A stretch of DNA of 64,000 nt from Methanobacterium_D oryzae (GCF_050433505.1 NZ_JBNPXC010000001.1:930001-994000), one strand, 5' to 3'; counted from the first letter of the stretch, positions 35,022-43,070 are shown. Numbers and translations are program-made. The notes: generated by a model from the letters alone, not told the origin.

Positions 35022-37358
35022 TTATCTCCTAATGTTTCCTTTATTGAGTAATTTAATTATTGAGCCTTTTACTTCATTAATCTGGAACCCATAATAACCT
35101 GCCCAGTCTGTAATTAATTCTCCTACAGTAATATCACCATCATATTCCAATGTATTTAATAAAGCCTCATCTACACTGTTATACTCTTCATCAAAAGTTG
35201 GTGAATCAAAAGGATAACTTACAAGACTTAATGTCTCATCATCATCTATCTCGATTTTATGGCCGTCTTTTTCTATTTTATTTTGAACATGCTGACCATT
35301 TCCTTTATATGTCTGGTTACTAACTTGTGATTCGCTTAATGAAGAACTCCCAGTGCTTTCAGGTAGGTTAACATTAGGACTTAGAAGTGCATCTAAATAT
35401 GCTGTGTGCATCTCTTCATCATCTACATCTTCATAATCTGGAAGTTCCCTAATAACTTCATTCACAGTTTTCAGAATATATTTGACTTCTTTATCAGTTT
35501 TAGCCTGTTCAGGTAGTTTTTCAATTTGGGGATGGTTCAATATGCTTGACTTATGTATCTGTATTCTTTTGTTTACTTTAAGATAACTTCTTATAATGCT
35601 TATTTTACCCAATAATCCTTCAATTGATACATAATTTCGTTTATTGGTTAGCATATCCACATCATTATCTAATTTCCAGCCTTTTACTTCTTTTTCTTTT
35701 TCTGGGTTTAGATAAATCCATGATTCTGCGTTATCCTTATCTGGATTACTTGACTTAACTATAACAAAGCCTAAATCCGCTAATGAGGGTTTAGGATTCA
35801 CCTCATACTTATTTTCGCTTCCTTTTATCCAATTTCTAACAGTACTTTTAGCAACTCCAAATTTGGTTGCAATCTCTCTGTAAGTACTTCCAGCAAATTT
35901 ATCATGCATGCCTAAGTCAACATTACTTTTATGAGTCTCTTCATAGACTTTAAGGCTTTTCAAAACTTGAATTTGCTTTTTAGATATGTTATACCTTTGT
36001 AACCCTGCAATATCTTTCCATAAACCTTGAATTACTTCAACATCTTCTTTTGTACCTAATAATGTGCCATTATTAATCTCTTCTCTTTCATTCTGGTGTA
36101 TTAATGTACGGGCCTTAACAAATGCAGCAAACATCTTAATATCCGTACTTCCTAATATATCAGTTTCTATGAGTTTAATAAATGGATTGAATACTTTATA
36201 AGGTTTTTCAGTTAATTTATCAAATATGGCTTGACACAACTTAAACCCAATTTCTAATGAGCCGTCACTAGCAATAACCTCGTCCAAAACATGCATTTTA
36301 ACATTATTAAGGTGCCTAATACTTTCGCTAGGGTTAAGATTAAGGCATCTACGTTCTATTTCTATATTGGAAATGTCTGCTGCTGCTGTTAGAAAATATA
36401 TGTTTTTTCCATCAATTATGAGTGTTACTGCTTTTCCATCAATAATTGTACTATGGGTTACTACCTCTTTAGTTGTGTCCATAATATCTTTTAATAGCCC
36501 TATTATGTTGTTAGGGTCACCTATGTCTCCATAATCATCTATAAGGATGTAATTATAATCTTCTCTTAAATCATTTGTATGATAGAGCCATTTTGGACTA
36601 AATGAATTGGTTACTAATACAAAACGTTCAGGCACTATCTTTAGGACTGTTTTTATTAAATGAGTCTTTCCTACTCCCGTAGTACCTCCCAGTTTAATAT
36701 GTACTTGTTCTGTATCATCTATACGGTTCGTAAGCAGTCCATAAATTAGTAATTCAATTTCTCGTTTATCTCCCTCATGTGCTCGTGCTATAATTGTGTT
36801 AAACGTTTCTAATACTTTCCCTCCTTCTATTATTTCCATAGCCTTTTGTTGAATGAATTCAGGATAATCATCAAAGCCTTCTGGAACTCTGGAAATCTCT
36901 GATTTTGGCTCTTCTTCTTCAGGGGTAAACAATTTCTCCTCATTGTTTTCCATAAATATACCTAATTCTTCAATAAAATCCTCTATTTTTGATTCAGAGA
37001 TTTTATATTTCTTTCTTAGTCTATTGCAGAGTCTTTTGTTTCTTTGCTTTACATGAGTACCTAAAGACTGACCTATAACTTTGGTGCTAATAATTTGATA
37101 ATCGGGAGATCCACCTGTAAACTTAACCCATGTGTATTCATATTTAGTGCTGTCTGCTTTTTTGTTTACTCTTAAACCCAGACTTTCATCTATTTCTGCA
37201 TTTGAAGAGTCATTTTGATTTGAATTATCTAAGATTTCATTTATTTTTCCAAAATGAAATAAGATACCTTCAGGTATTATTTTGACTGTTTTGCCTCTGA
37301 ATGTAATTTCTTCAGTATTAAAGCCTATTTGTGGCTTTATTGTAGTGGCTGTGTTCAT
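35022..37358 (-). CDS. AAA+ replicative helicase of mobile-element type
   Basis: About 778 residues. The Walker A motif is GGTTGVGKTH (about 224-233) and Walker B is ILIDDYGDIGD; a sensor-like stretch NIYFLTAAADISNIEIERR follows. Around residues 480-505 a helix-turn-helix (YREIATKFGVAKSTVRNWI) is seen, and the C-terminus is acidic and probably partly disordered. The layout resembles MCM-like or SF3-like helicases of archaeal plasmids and viruses rather than the host MCM. ATG at 37358 follows GGTGAG. It forms an operon with the primase behind it and the small RHH gene before it. Confidence 0.75.
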   Translation of the reverse strand: MNTATTIKPQIGFNTEEITFRGKTVKIIPEGILFHFGKINEILDNSNQNDSSNAEIDESLGLRVNKKADSTKYEYTWVKFTGGSPDYQIISTKVIGQSLGTHVKQRNKRLCNRLRKKYKISESKIEDFIEELGIFMENNEEKLFTPEEEEPKSEISRVPEGFDDYPEFIQQKAMEIIEGGKVLETFNTIIARAHEGDKREIELLIYGLLTNRIDDTEQVHIKLGGTTGVGKTHLIKTVLKIVPERFVLVTNSFSPKWLYHTNDLREDYNYILIDDYGDIGDPNNIIGLLKDIMDTTKEVVTHSTIIDGKAVTLIIDGKNIYFLTAAADISNIEIERRCLNLNPSESIRHLNNVKMHVLDEVIASDGSLEIGFKLCQAIFDKLTEKPYKVFNPFIKLIETDILGSTDIKMFAAFVKARTLIHQNEREEINNGTLLGTKEDVEVIQGLWKDIAGLQRYNISKKQIQVLKSLKVYEETHKSNVDLGMHDKFAGSTYREIATKFGVAKSTVRNWIKGSENKYEVNPKPSLADLGFVIVKSSNPDKDNAESWIYLNPEKEKEVKGWKLDNDVDMLTNKRNYVSIEGLLGKISIIRSYLKVNKRIQIHKSSILNHPQIEKLPEQAKTDKEVKYILKTVNEVIRELPDYEDVDDEEMHTAYLDALLSPNVNLPESTGSSSLSESQVSNQTYKGNGQHVQNKIEKDGHKIEIDDDETLSLVSYPFDSPTFDEEYNSVDEALLNTLEYDGDITVGELITDWAGYYGFQINEVKGSIIKLLNKGNIRR

Positions 37359-37416
37359 TTTCTCACCTTCCATTAATAGAAATGAGTAAATTGCTGTTGT
37401 AGATGCATCGTTTGAT

Positions 37417-37557
37417 TTACTCGCTATTTATTTCAAGTTTTTCCTTTATTGCTTCTTGTATGAATTGGGAAATTCCTTCATATTCCCCTTTTTTGATTTT
37501 TTTATCTATTGCATTGAAGTATTCAATTGGCATTGTTATTGTGCGACTGACTAACAT
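37417..37557 (-). CDS. Ribbon-helix-helix (CopG-like) regulator
   Basis: 46 residues: a beta strand (SRTITMPIEYFNAIDKKI), then two helices (YEGISQFIQEAIKEKLE). This is a minimal RHH DNA-binding fold. The ATG at 37557 follows GGAGATATTAC. It is the first gene before helicase and primase, and a perfect palindrome lies 22 nt upstream, so it is probably an autoregulator that controls copy number or excision of the element. Confidence 0.75.
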   Translation of the reverse strand: MLVSRTITMPIEYFNAIDKKIKKGEYEGISQFIQEAIKEKLEINSE

Positions 37558-37578
37558 TGTAATATCTCCATTCTCTTG

Positions 37579-37597
37579 TATTGTATACTATACAATA
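37579..37597. promoter_or_regulatory. Palindromic operator upstream of the RHH gene
   Basis: TATTGTAT / ATACAATA, a perfect 8-bp inverted repeat around ACT, directly upstream of the RHH start. RHH dimers bind such sites, so this is the likely autoregulatory operator of the RHH-helicase-primase operon. Confidence 0.55.
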
Positions 37598-37615
37598 TGG
37601 TGTTGGTTTAAATAA

Positions 37616-38005
37616 AAAAGTTACTATGTACCTTTATTTCAATTAAAGAAAATATTAATGACGTAATATTATCTTTTACATGCATTGTATTGCCTTACTG
37701 GAAAAAAGAGTTTATATCATGCTGTAAATTTTTTTATTTACTAATATATAAAAATAGCGAGGGGGTATGTTTTGGGTTTTTTTTGTTATAGTAAGTTGTA
37801 TTCATTTGTATTTGGTATTTTGGGTTTTTTTTGAAGTTTTTATTTCTATTTTGGAGATATATAAATAAATTTGATAAAATAACGTTCATATTTGGGGAGT
37901 TAGATAGAAATAAAATGAGTATATTTTATAAGTATATAATTATACAATTGCTAAAATTCTCAATTCAAAAATAGAATCAATTTTTGCTCAATATAAACTA
38001 AAAAG
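37616..38005. other. Intergenic stretch with 16-nt direct repeats
   Basis: No gene recognised. TTTTGGGTTTTTTTTG occurs twice exactly, at 37770-37785 and 37818-37833 (offset 48), within a strongly G/T-biased strand that also has GAGGGGGT. TATA-like ATATATAAAAATAG precedes it. Possible functions are an integrase or RHH binding region, an attachment site, or part of a replication origin. Confidence 0.4.
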
Positions 38006-38036
38006 GCAGTAAAACCAAATAATTGGGTTAAACTGC
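38006..38036 (-). terminator. Hairpin after the integrase gene
   Basis: GCAGT...ACTGC with inner AAACC...GGTTA pairing forms an imperfect stem 17 nt downstream of the integrase stop. On the minus strand it is followed by a short T run (GCCTTTTTAG). It probably marks the end of the integrase transcript. Confidence 0.45.
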
Positions 38037-38053
38037 ATTTGGTTATAATTTAT

Positions 38054-39367
38054 TTAATTTGTTTTGCTCTTTAGGAGTTGTTTAATAAACAAGTTGTTCA
38101 TTTTTTCTTCCATTTCATTTTTGAATACATCAATTGCGTTGATTTTATTATTTTGTCGTTCTATTTCATGTTTAAGAGCAGTAATTTCTTCATGCTTAGA
38201 TTTCTTTATATCTGCTATTTCTGCATCTTTTGATTTTATTTCCTCTTTGAATTTCTCTTCCAATTCATGTACTTTTTCACTGGTAATGTCTATTATTTCT
38301 GGCTTATCAAAAGTTAATAGGTCTAAACCCTTTTTATAATGCATTAACAAGTCGTCTTTTTTTGTTTTGAAATATGAACCTTGAACTTCGCCTTTAACAT
38401 GTCCGAGCATATCATCAACTTTTTCACGTCTGACGACTTCATCCAATGTTGTGGCAAAAAATCTTCTGAGTTGATGACTTGTAAAAAACCTATGTTTTGG
38501 TTGATTTTTATTTTTACCTGCATTTAGTTCTTTATTAAGCCTTTGAAAGTATTTCATATATGCTTCATCTGATATTTGCCCAGTAAGGTTATTTTTCCGT
38601 TTAATTCCTGCAAATAAATAGTCATCTTCAGAGGTTATTGGATTTTTACCTTCTTGACGTTGTTCAAGGCTATCTAAAATATAATTTAGGCATTCTGGGG
38701 TGCAAAATGTAACATATTCTGTCTGTGTTTTACTTGAAAATACTTTCCATGCAAGTATGCAATCCTTACAGCCATTTAATTGTGTTCTAATCCATTTTAT
38801 ATTATATTTATGTTCTTCATCTAATTTTACATAATCTCTGATTGCGAATAAGAAATCTCTATATCTTAGATTCCTTATTTCCGCTTTTCTCATTCCAGAT
38901 GATGCTTGTAGTGTTATTATTGCCCTATATTTTTTATTTGAGTATTTAATCGCTTCTTTAATTTGTTTACTGCTTGGTAGGTCTTCATCGGTTTCTAATC
39001 TTCTTTTGACTTTTGCGCTGTTGTCAATTGTTGGAAGTGTAATTTCTGAGAAGGTATAGAAAGCTTTAATTATAGTTATCCGGTTTTGTAATACTTTGGG
39101 GGCTAATTTTTTTTCTTTTTTCATGTATTCTTTATAAGATAAAATCCGTTTTTTGATTTTCCGCCTTGATGAGTGTATTTCTAAGTTTTGCTCTTCTTCT
39201 ATTGCTTCTTCTATTAGTTCTGTTGGTGTCATTTCGTGGTAGCAGCAATATCCGGATATCCAGTTTTCATATTGTATTTTTGTTCCTTCAGCTCTGTCTC
39301 TATCTGCAAGAAAGATTTTTAGGTCTGTGTCTTTTTTTATTTTTTCTTTGAATTCTTTTTTGTTCAA
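38054..39367 (-). CDS. Tyrosine recombinase/integrase
   Basis: About 437 residues. An N-terminal SAM-like core-binding region is followed by the catalytic domain: arginine in SSGMRKAEIRNLRYRD, HQLRRFFATTL (H-x-x-R), MLGHVKG (His) and the nucleophile in QGSYFKTKK. A zinc-like insertion (NGCKDCILAW, then FCTPECL) is unusual. The C-terminal 80 residues are a coiled coil (EKVHELEEKFKEEIKSKDAE). TTG at 39367 is preferred because GGGGAG lies about 8 nt upstream; GTG at 39376 is the alternative. It integrates or excises the surrounding element. No att site was identified. Confidence 0.85.
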   Translation of the reverse strand: MNKKEFKEKIKKDTDLKIFLADRDRAEGTKIQYENWISGYCCYHEMTPTELIEEAIEEEQNLEIHSSRRKIKKRILSYKEYMKKEKKLAPKVLQNRITIIKAFYTFSEITLPTIDNSAKVKRRLETDEDLPSSKQIKEAIKYSNKKYRAIITLQASSGMRKAEIRNLRYRDFLFAIRDYVKLDEEHKYNIKWIRTQLNGCKDCILAWKVFSSKTQTEYVTFCTPECLNYILDSLEQRQEGKNPITSEDDYLFAGIKRKNNLTGQISDEAYMKYFQRLNKELNAGKNKNQPKHRFFTSHQLRRFFATTLDEVVRREKVDDMLGHVKGEVQGSYFKTKKDDLLMHYKKGLDLLTFDKPEIIDITSEKVHELEEKFKEEIKSKDAEIADIKKSKHEEITALKHEIERQNNKINAIDVFKNEMEEKMNNLFIKQLLKSKTN

Positions 39368-39376
39368 TTGGTTCAC

Positions 39377-39615
39377 TCCCCGTTTGTATGATTTTATTTT
39401 GTTTGCGTAATAATTTGAAGGTTACTGTTATGTTTCTGGACATATTGTTGCAGGGATTCTTATACTTTAATATATTTCCTTTAAAAAAGAATAACTAAAA
39501 AAAATGATTTTAAAGTTCTTTATTTTATTTAAAAATAAAAAATAGGGGTTAGATGTTTAAAATATTCATGATTTTTTCTTTTTAATTAGATAATTTTATT
39601 TTATAAAACCAAAAA
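39377..39615. other. Intergenic stretch between integrase and RHH genes
   Basis: AT-rich divergent region. It should contain the integrase promoter on the minus strand. No gene or strong repeat seen. Confidence 0.3.
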
Positions 39616-39662
39616 GTTTATATATCAAAAATAAAACATATAACATAAAGCATAAAACATAT
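39616..39662 (+). promoter_or_regulatory. Promoter with 21-nt spaced direct repeats
   Basis: A TATA-like GTTTATATAT (39616-39625) is followed by ATAAAACATAT twice, at 39631-39641 and 39652-39662, offset 21 nt (two helical turns), with a related ATAACATA between. The start codon of the RHH-like gene is 15 nt further on. This has the form of a repressor operator over the transcription start. Confidence 0.5.
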
Positions 39663-39677
39663 TAGGAAAATGATTGG

Positions 39678-39869
39678 ATGGGAGCAATAACGGTATGTAT
39701 TCCAGATGAATTAGAAATTGCATTCAGGCGGATTACAAGACAAAAATATGGTGACAAGCAGGGAAGATTATCACGTGGAGCTACAGAAGCTCTCTTTGAC
39801 TGGTGTAGGAAAGAAGGGTTTGAATATCAGCTTCCAGAAGAAGAAGAAGGAAACGTCCGTTGTGAATGA
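39678..39869 (+). CDS. Small RHH-like DNA-binding protein
   Basis: 63 residues. ITVCIPDELEIAFRRITRQK then RLSRGATEALFDWCRKEGF fits a strand followed by two helices, as in archaeal RHH proteins; the tail is acidic (PEEEEGN). It has its own promoter with repeated operator-like words. Hairpin array B follows the stop. Probably a regulator of the mobile region. Confidence 0.6.
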   Translation: MGAITVCIPDELEIAFRRITRQKYGDKQGRLSRGATEALFDWCRKEGFEYQLPEEEEGNVRCE

Positions 39870-39897
39870 TTCCAAAATATAAATTCTAAGAGGTTGA

Positions 39898-39999
39898 GAA
39901 AACATGTAAAAATTGAAAAATTTACATGTTTTCGAACCACAAAAATGAAAACTTTCGAAAATCATAGATTTTCGATGCTCCAAACGCTTTGCGTTTGAG
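39898..39999. repeat. Hairpin array B
   Basis: Three clear units: GAAAACATGTAAA 39898-39910/39921-39933 (13-bp stem, 10-nt loop); CGAAAATC 39956-39963/39967-39974 (loop ATA); CAAACGC 39981-39987/39991-39997 (loop TTT). The linker CCACAAAAATG echoes arrays A and C. The sequence GCTCCAAA...TTTGAGAGATTTTTGA around the last unit is nearly identical in layout to the end of array C. The array fills the space between the RHH-like gene and the next gene, and its tail runs into that gene's ribosome site (GAGGTG). Confidence 0.85.
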
Positions 40000-40018
40000 A
40001 GATTTTTGAGGTGATTAA

Positions 40019-40501
40019 ATGCTTGATTTAGGAATTCAAAAGGGAAATGCAAACTTTGGTGATGAAGACTACGAAACTAAATACCTTTCTCAACTGGAGA
40101 TAGGAAGTGAAATAACTGGAGATATTTACATAGGTGAATTAAAAGCTAAAGAAATTAAAGGTAAAGAAGTACAGGAATTCTATATTATAGTTTCAGACCA
40201 TAAAAATAAACAAAAATGGATCTGTGGCTTAATAACATCTGCATATTTCGATGATGATATAGCCAAGATTTATGGAGAAAAAGGTGGAAGAGTTTACGAG
40301 TTAATAGATAGTTTAAGCCATGCATTAAATGGCACTGAATTAAACAATCTTGAAAGTTATTCTGTTGTTTTTGACACATTCAGAGAAACCATAAATGAAA
40401 GAGTGGAAAGTGTAACAGTAAAAGCAACTCAAGCAAGTAATCCAAATGCTAAGACTCCTAACCTCCACATAGTCCAAGCAAAGGCATTCGAACAAGAGTA
40501 A
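40019..40501 (+). CDS. Hypothetical protein, possibly OB-fold
   Basis: 160 residues, no membrane segment. The first 90 residues alternate strand-like segments (EIGSEITGDIYIGELKAKEI, EFYIIVSDHKNKQKWICGLI) in a manner typical of OB folds; the rest is mixed. Its position before ERF and NucS genes suggests a single-strand DNA-binding role, but this is inference. GAGGTG precedes the ATG. The last codons and the stop are part of the first hairpin of array C. Confidence 0.55.
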   Translation: MLDLGIQKGNANFGDEDYETKYLSQLEIGSEITGDIYIGELKAKEIKGKEVQEFYIIVSDHKNKQKWICGLITSAYFDDDIAKIYGEKGGRVYELIDSLSHALNGTELNNLESYSVVFDTFRETINERVESVTVKATQASNPNAKTPNLHIVQAKAFEQE

Positions 40502-40618
40502 CTTGTTCGATGCCGGAGGAAACAAGTTTCCTTGGCCACAAAAACAAAGTTTTTGTTGGCATCAAAAATCATAGCTTGCAAAAATCCATAATTTTGCGCT
40601 CCAAAACTTACAGTTTTG
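40483..40618. repeat. Hairpin array C, overlapping the end of the upstream gene
   Basis: Units: TCGAACAAG 40488-40496/40502-40510 (loop AGTAA, which contains the stop codon; outer GGCA/TGCC); AGGAAAC 40517-40523/40526-40532; CAAAAAC 40539-40545/40549-40555 (loop AAA, outer GGCCA/TTGGC); GCAAAA...TTTTGC near 40578-40596; CAAAACT 40602-40608/40612-40618 (loop TAC). The linkers (GATGCC, GGCCA, TTGGC, GCTCC, GAGAGATTTTTGA) recur in arrays A, B and D. The array follows the gene end without a gap. Confidence 0.87.
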
Positions 40619-40770
40619 AGAGATTTTTGAAGGCCTTCGAAGACGAATAAACTCATATATTTTTTATTTTTAGCATTCTAATTTTTATAATTTCTTTATT
40701 TTTTTATATTCCAAATAATTTCACTTTAACTACAAATTAAACATTTAATTCACAGTATCGAGTAATAGCA

Positions 40771-41526
40771 ATGGAAAAATTCAAAGTAAAAGAAAATCCA
40801 AATATTAAAGAGATTTCAGAAATTTTTGAAGAAGGAATTAAAAATAAGGCCATTTTAATAGTGACCGCATGTTGTAAAGTTCACTATGAAGGCAGAGCCA
40901 AAAGTACTCTCGAATCAGGAGATAGGGTTCTAATAATTAAGCCAGATGGCTCTTTTTTAGTTCACAAGGGTGAAAAAAGAAATCCTGTAAACTGGCAACC
41001 CCCTGGATGTACTATCAATTATAGGATTAAAAATGATTTATTTTTAATAAGAAGTACCAGAAAAAAACCCAAAGAATCATTGGATGTTGAAATATCTAAA
41101 ACCCATGTCATAATGTATTTTATACCTCATGATTATGAAAAACTGGATTTAACTGGAAGCGAAGAAGATATGGCCAACTTAATTTTCTATGAAAATCCAG
41201 AGGTGATTGAAGAGGGATTTAAACCTATTTCAAAGGAAAAATCAATTACAAATGGGATAATAGATATTTTTGGGAAGGATAAGGATGGAAATACTGTTAT
41301 TCTAGAGCTTAAAAGAGGAAGGGCAACTCTTGATGGTGTAAGCCAACTTAAACGTTATACTGATAATTTAAAAAAGGAGTATGAAAATTTAAGGGGAATT
41401 TTAGTGGCTCCTTCAATTACTGCAAGTGCCATGAAACTTTTACTAACTTATGGATTAGAATTTAAGGAGCTTCATCCTCCTAAAAAACTTAAAAAGATAA
41501 ATAATGTAACATTAAAATCTTTTTAA
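40771..41526 (+). CDS. nucS: Mismatch-specific endonuclease NucS/EndoMS
   Basis: 251 residues. The N-terminal beta-rich domain has VHYEGRAKSTLESGDRVLII and GCTINYRIKNDLFLIRSTRK; the C-terminal nuclease has GIIDIFGKDKDGNTVILELK (D about 167, ExK about 178-180) and VSQLKRYTDNLK. EndoMS cleaves both strands at mismatches in archaea and actinobacteria. It lies between array C and ERF in a mobile-looking region, so it may be a host gene next to an insertion, or carried cargo. No clear ribosome site; possibly leaderless. Confidence 0.9.
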   Translation: MEKFKVKENPNIKEISEIFEEGIKNKAILIVTACCKVHYEGRAKSTLESGDRVLIIKPDGSFLVHKGEKRNPVNWQPPGCTINYRIKNDLFLIRSTRKKPKESLDVEISKTHVIMYFIPHDYEKLDLTGSEEDMANLIFYENPEVIEEGFKPISKEKSITNGIIDIFGKDKDGNTVILELKRGRATLDGVSQLKRYTDNLKKEYENLRGILVAPSITASAMKLLLTYGLEFKELHPPKKLKKINNVTLKSF

Positions 41527-41577
41527 TTTATTCAACTTTAAAAATAAATAAAATAAAATTTTAAAGGAGTGATTTAA

Positions 41578-42168
41578 ATGGAGATTAAAAATATTGCTGC
41601 TGCATTGTTAGAAGTTCAAAGAGAAATCAGAAATCCATCAAACACAGCTACAAACCCATTTTTTAAGAGTAAATACGCACCACTACCCGATATCTTAAAC
41701 TGTGTACGTCCTCTTTTAACTGAAAACGGTATATTATTAATTCAGAATACTGGAAGTAATGAAGCTGGAGATGTATATATCCAAACTAAACTCATCCATA
41801 AATCTGGTGAAGTGATTGAGACTGATAAATTACTCCTGAAACCTGATAAAAACACAGCTCAAGGGATAGGATCTGCTATTACATATGGGAGGCGTTATCA
41901 ATTAACAGCACTTTTAGGGATAAGTTCTGAAGACGATGACGATGGAAATATAGCTTCAAAAGCAAATAAAAAATTCAAAAAACATCCAAAAGCGGAAGCA
42001 GATGATTTAAAAGATGATGTTGAGGCAAAACAATGGATAGATGAAATTATGGAGATGTTGATTGAAAAGAATTTCGATATAAATGAAAATGCTATTATAA
42101 GCAAAGCTAGACAATATTATAATAGTAAGCAAGTTGAAAGGATTGAGGCATACCTTAAAAGAAAATAA
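41578..42168 (+). CDS. ERF-family single-strand annealing protein
   Basis: 196 residues. The ERF core is visible: NPFFKSKYAPLPDILNCVRP, then GIGSAITYGRRYQLTALLGI and a run of acidic residues (SSEDDDDG). ERF proteins anneal complementary single strands during phage or plasmid recombination. A strong AAGGAGTGA site precedes the ATG. It strengthens the view that this block derives from a virus or plasmid. Confidence 0.88.
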   Translation: MEIKNIAAALLEVQREIRNPSNTATNPFFKSKYAPLPDILNCVRPLLTENGILLIQNTGSNEAGDVYIQTKLIHKSGEVIETDKLLLKPDKNTAQGIGSAITYGRRYQLTALLGISSEDDDDGNIASKANKKFKKHPKAEADDLKDDVEAKQWIDEIMEMLIEKNFDINENAIISKARQYYNSKQVERIEAYLKRK

Positions 42169-42389
42169 TTTAAGGTTTAAAAAAATATATTCTCTCAAAA
42201 AGTATAAAGGAATTTTTATATAACTTATTCTTTTTTTAATTAGTTTTATTTTCACGTTTTAAGAAAAATGAACTATTTTCATGTAAATATATTTTTCAAT
42301 GTTAGTGTTTACTAGCTGAATATATATTATGAAAGATAAAAATAATCTGCATTGGAAGCCTTTATTTAGAAATAGAGGGGGGAATTTAA

Positions 42390-42800
42390 ATGGAAACAGT
42401 TAATATTAGGAATGATGTTTCCTTTGAAAAAAAAGTCCTCCTATGTATCTATTGGACTGCTCGTAAGACAGTTAATACTGAAGGTTGTGCACCTTTTTAT
42501 ATTCAAAAAATAATCACCCCTTGCAATAATTACACTCGAAAGGATAGAAAAATACTTAAATTGTCATCAAATATAATATCAGAAATACAGGAAGATTCTG
42601 GACATTTTGAACCTACTAAAATTGAAATTCAAATAGGAGGAGAGAATTTAAATGCACATTTTGAAAATGAAACATTTTCTATATCTGCAGAAAAAAATAA
42701 AGAACTAGAACTGGAAATAGTGGATAAATTAGGAACTGAGCTTAAAAAGAAACATCCCAGTACGTGCCCTCAATTTATATCTCGTGTATATAAACATTAG
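42390..42800 (+). CDS. Hypothetical protein
   Basis: 136 residues, mixed charge, no membrane segment. The opening VSFEKKVLLCIYWTARKTVN could be a winged-helix-like start; the middle has HFEPTKIEIQIGGENL. GAGGGGGGA precedes the ATG. No family recognised. It is last in the rightward run after ERF and may belong to the element. Confidence 0.5.
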   Translation: METVNIRNDVSFEKKVLLCIYWTARKTVNTEGCAPFYIQKIITPCNNYTRKDRKILKLSSNIISEIQEDSGHFEPTKIEIQIGGENLNAHFENETFSISAEKNKELELEIVDKLGTELKKKHPSTCPQFISRVYKH

Positions 42801-42970
42801 AATTTATTAATAAATACAACTAATTTATTAAGTGCCAAACCAAAATATATTATGTGGGTGGATCAAGGTCAATATGATGGGGGAATATCTGGGGTTTTTA
42901 AATGGTATTCTACTCATTCACCCATTAAATATATTAAAAATAGATGTTTATTTTAAAAATTAAAAAATAG
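42801..42970. other. Intergenic stretch before array D
   Basis: No supported gene. A 34-codon frame from ATG 42852 exists but has no ribosome site or recognisable content. Confidence 0.25.
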
Positions 42971-43068
42971 GGACCCTCAAACGCAAAGTGTTCGGGGCCA
43001 ACAAAATCGAAGATTTTGTGGTTCAGGAAACATAGTTTCCTTCAACACAGAAAACTTTGATTTTTGAG
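42971..43068. repeat. Hairpin array D, next to a symporter gene end
   Basis: Units: ACAAAATC 43001-43008/43012-43019 (loop GAA, outer CC/GG); AGGAAAC 43025-43031/43035-43041 (loop ATA, same stem as in array C); AACAC/GTGTT enclosing a looser segment (about 43044-43068). CTCAAACGCAAAG (42976-42988) is the shared word of arrays A and B, here followed by TGTTCGG rather than its full partner arm. The array lies directly after the stop of the leftward symporter gene (43071). Confidence 0.8.
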
Positions 43069-43070
43069 TG

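Noticed and set aside
37403..37615. 70-codon plus-strand frame
   Set aside because: It is the antisense shadow of the RHH gene (37417-37557), which has a ribosome site, a recognisable fold and an operator.
42852..42956. 34-codon ORF before array D
   Set aside because: No ribosome site, no recognisable content, and it ends in AT-rich translation.
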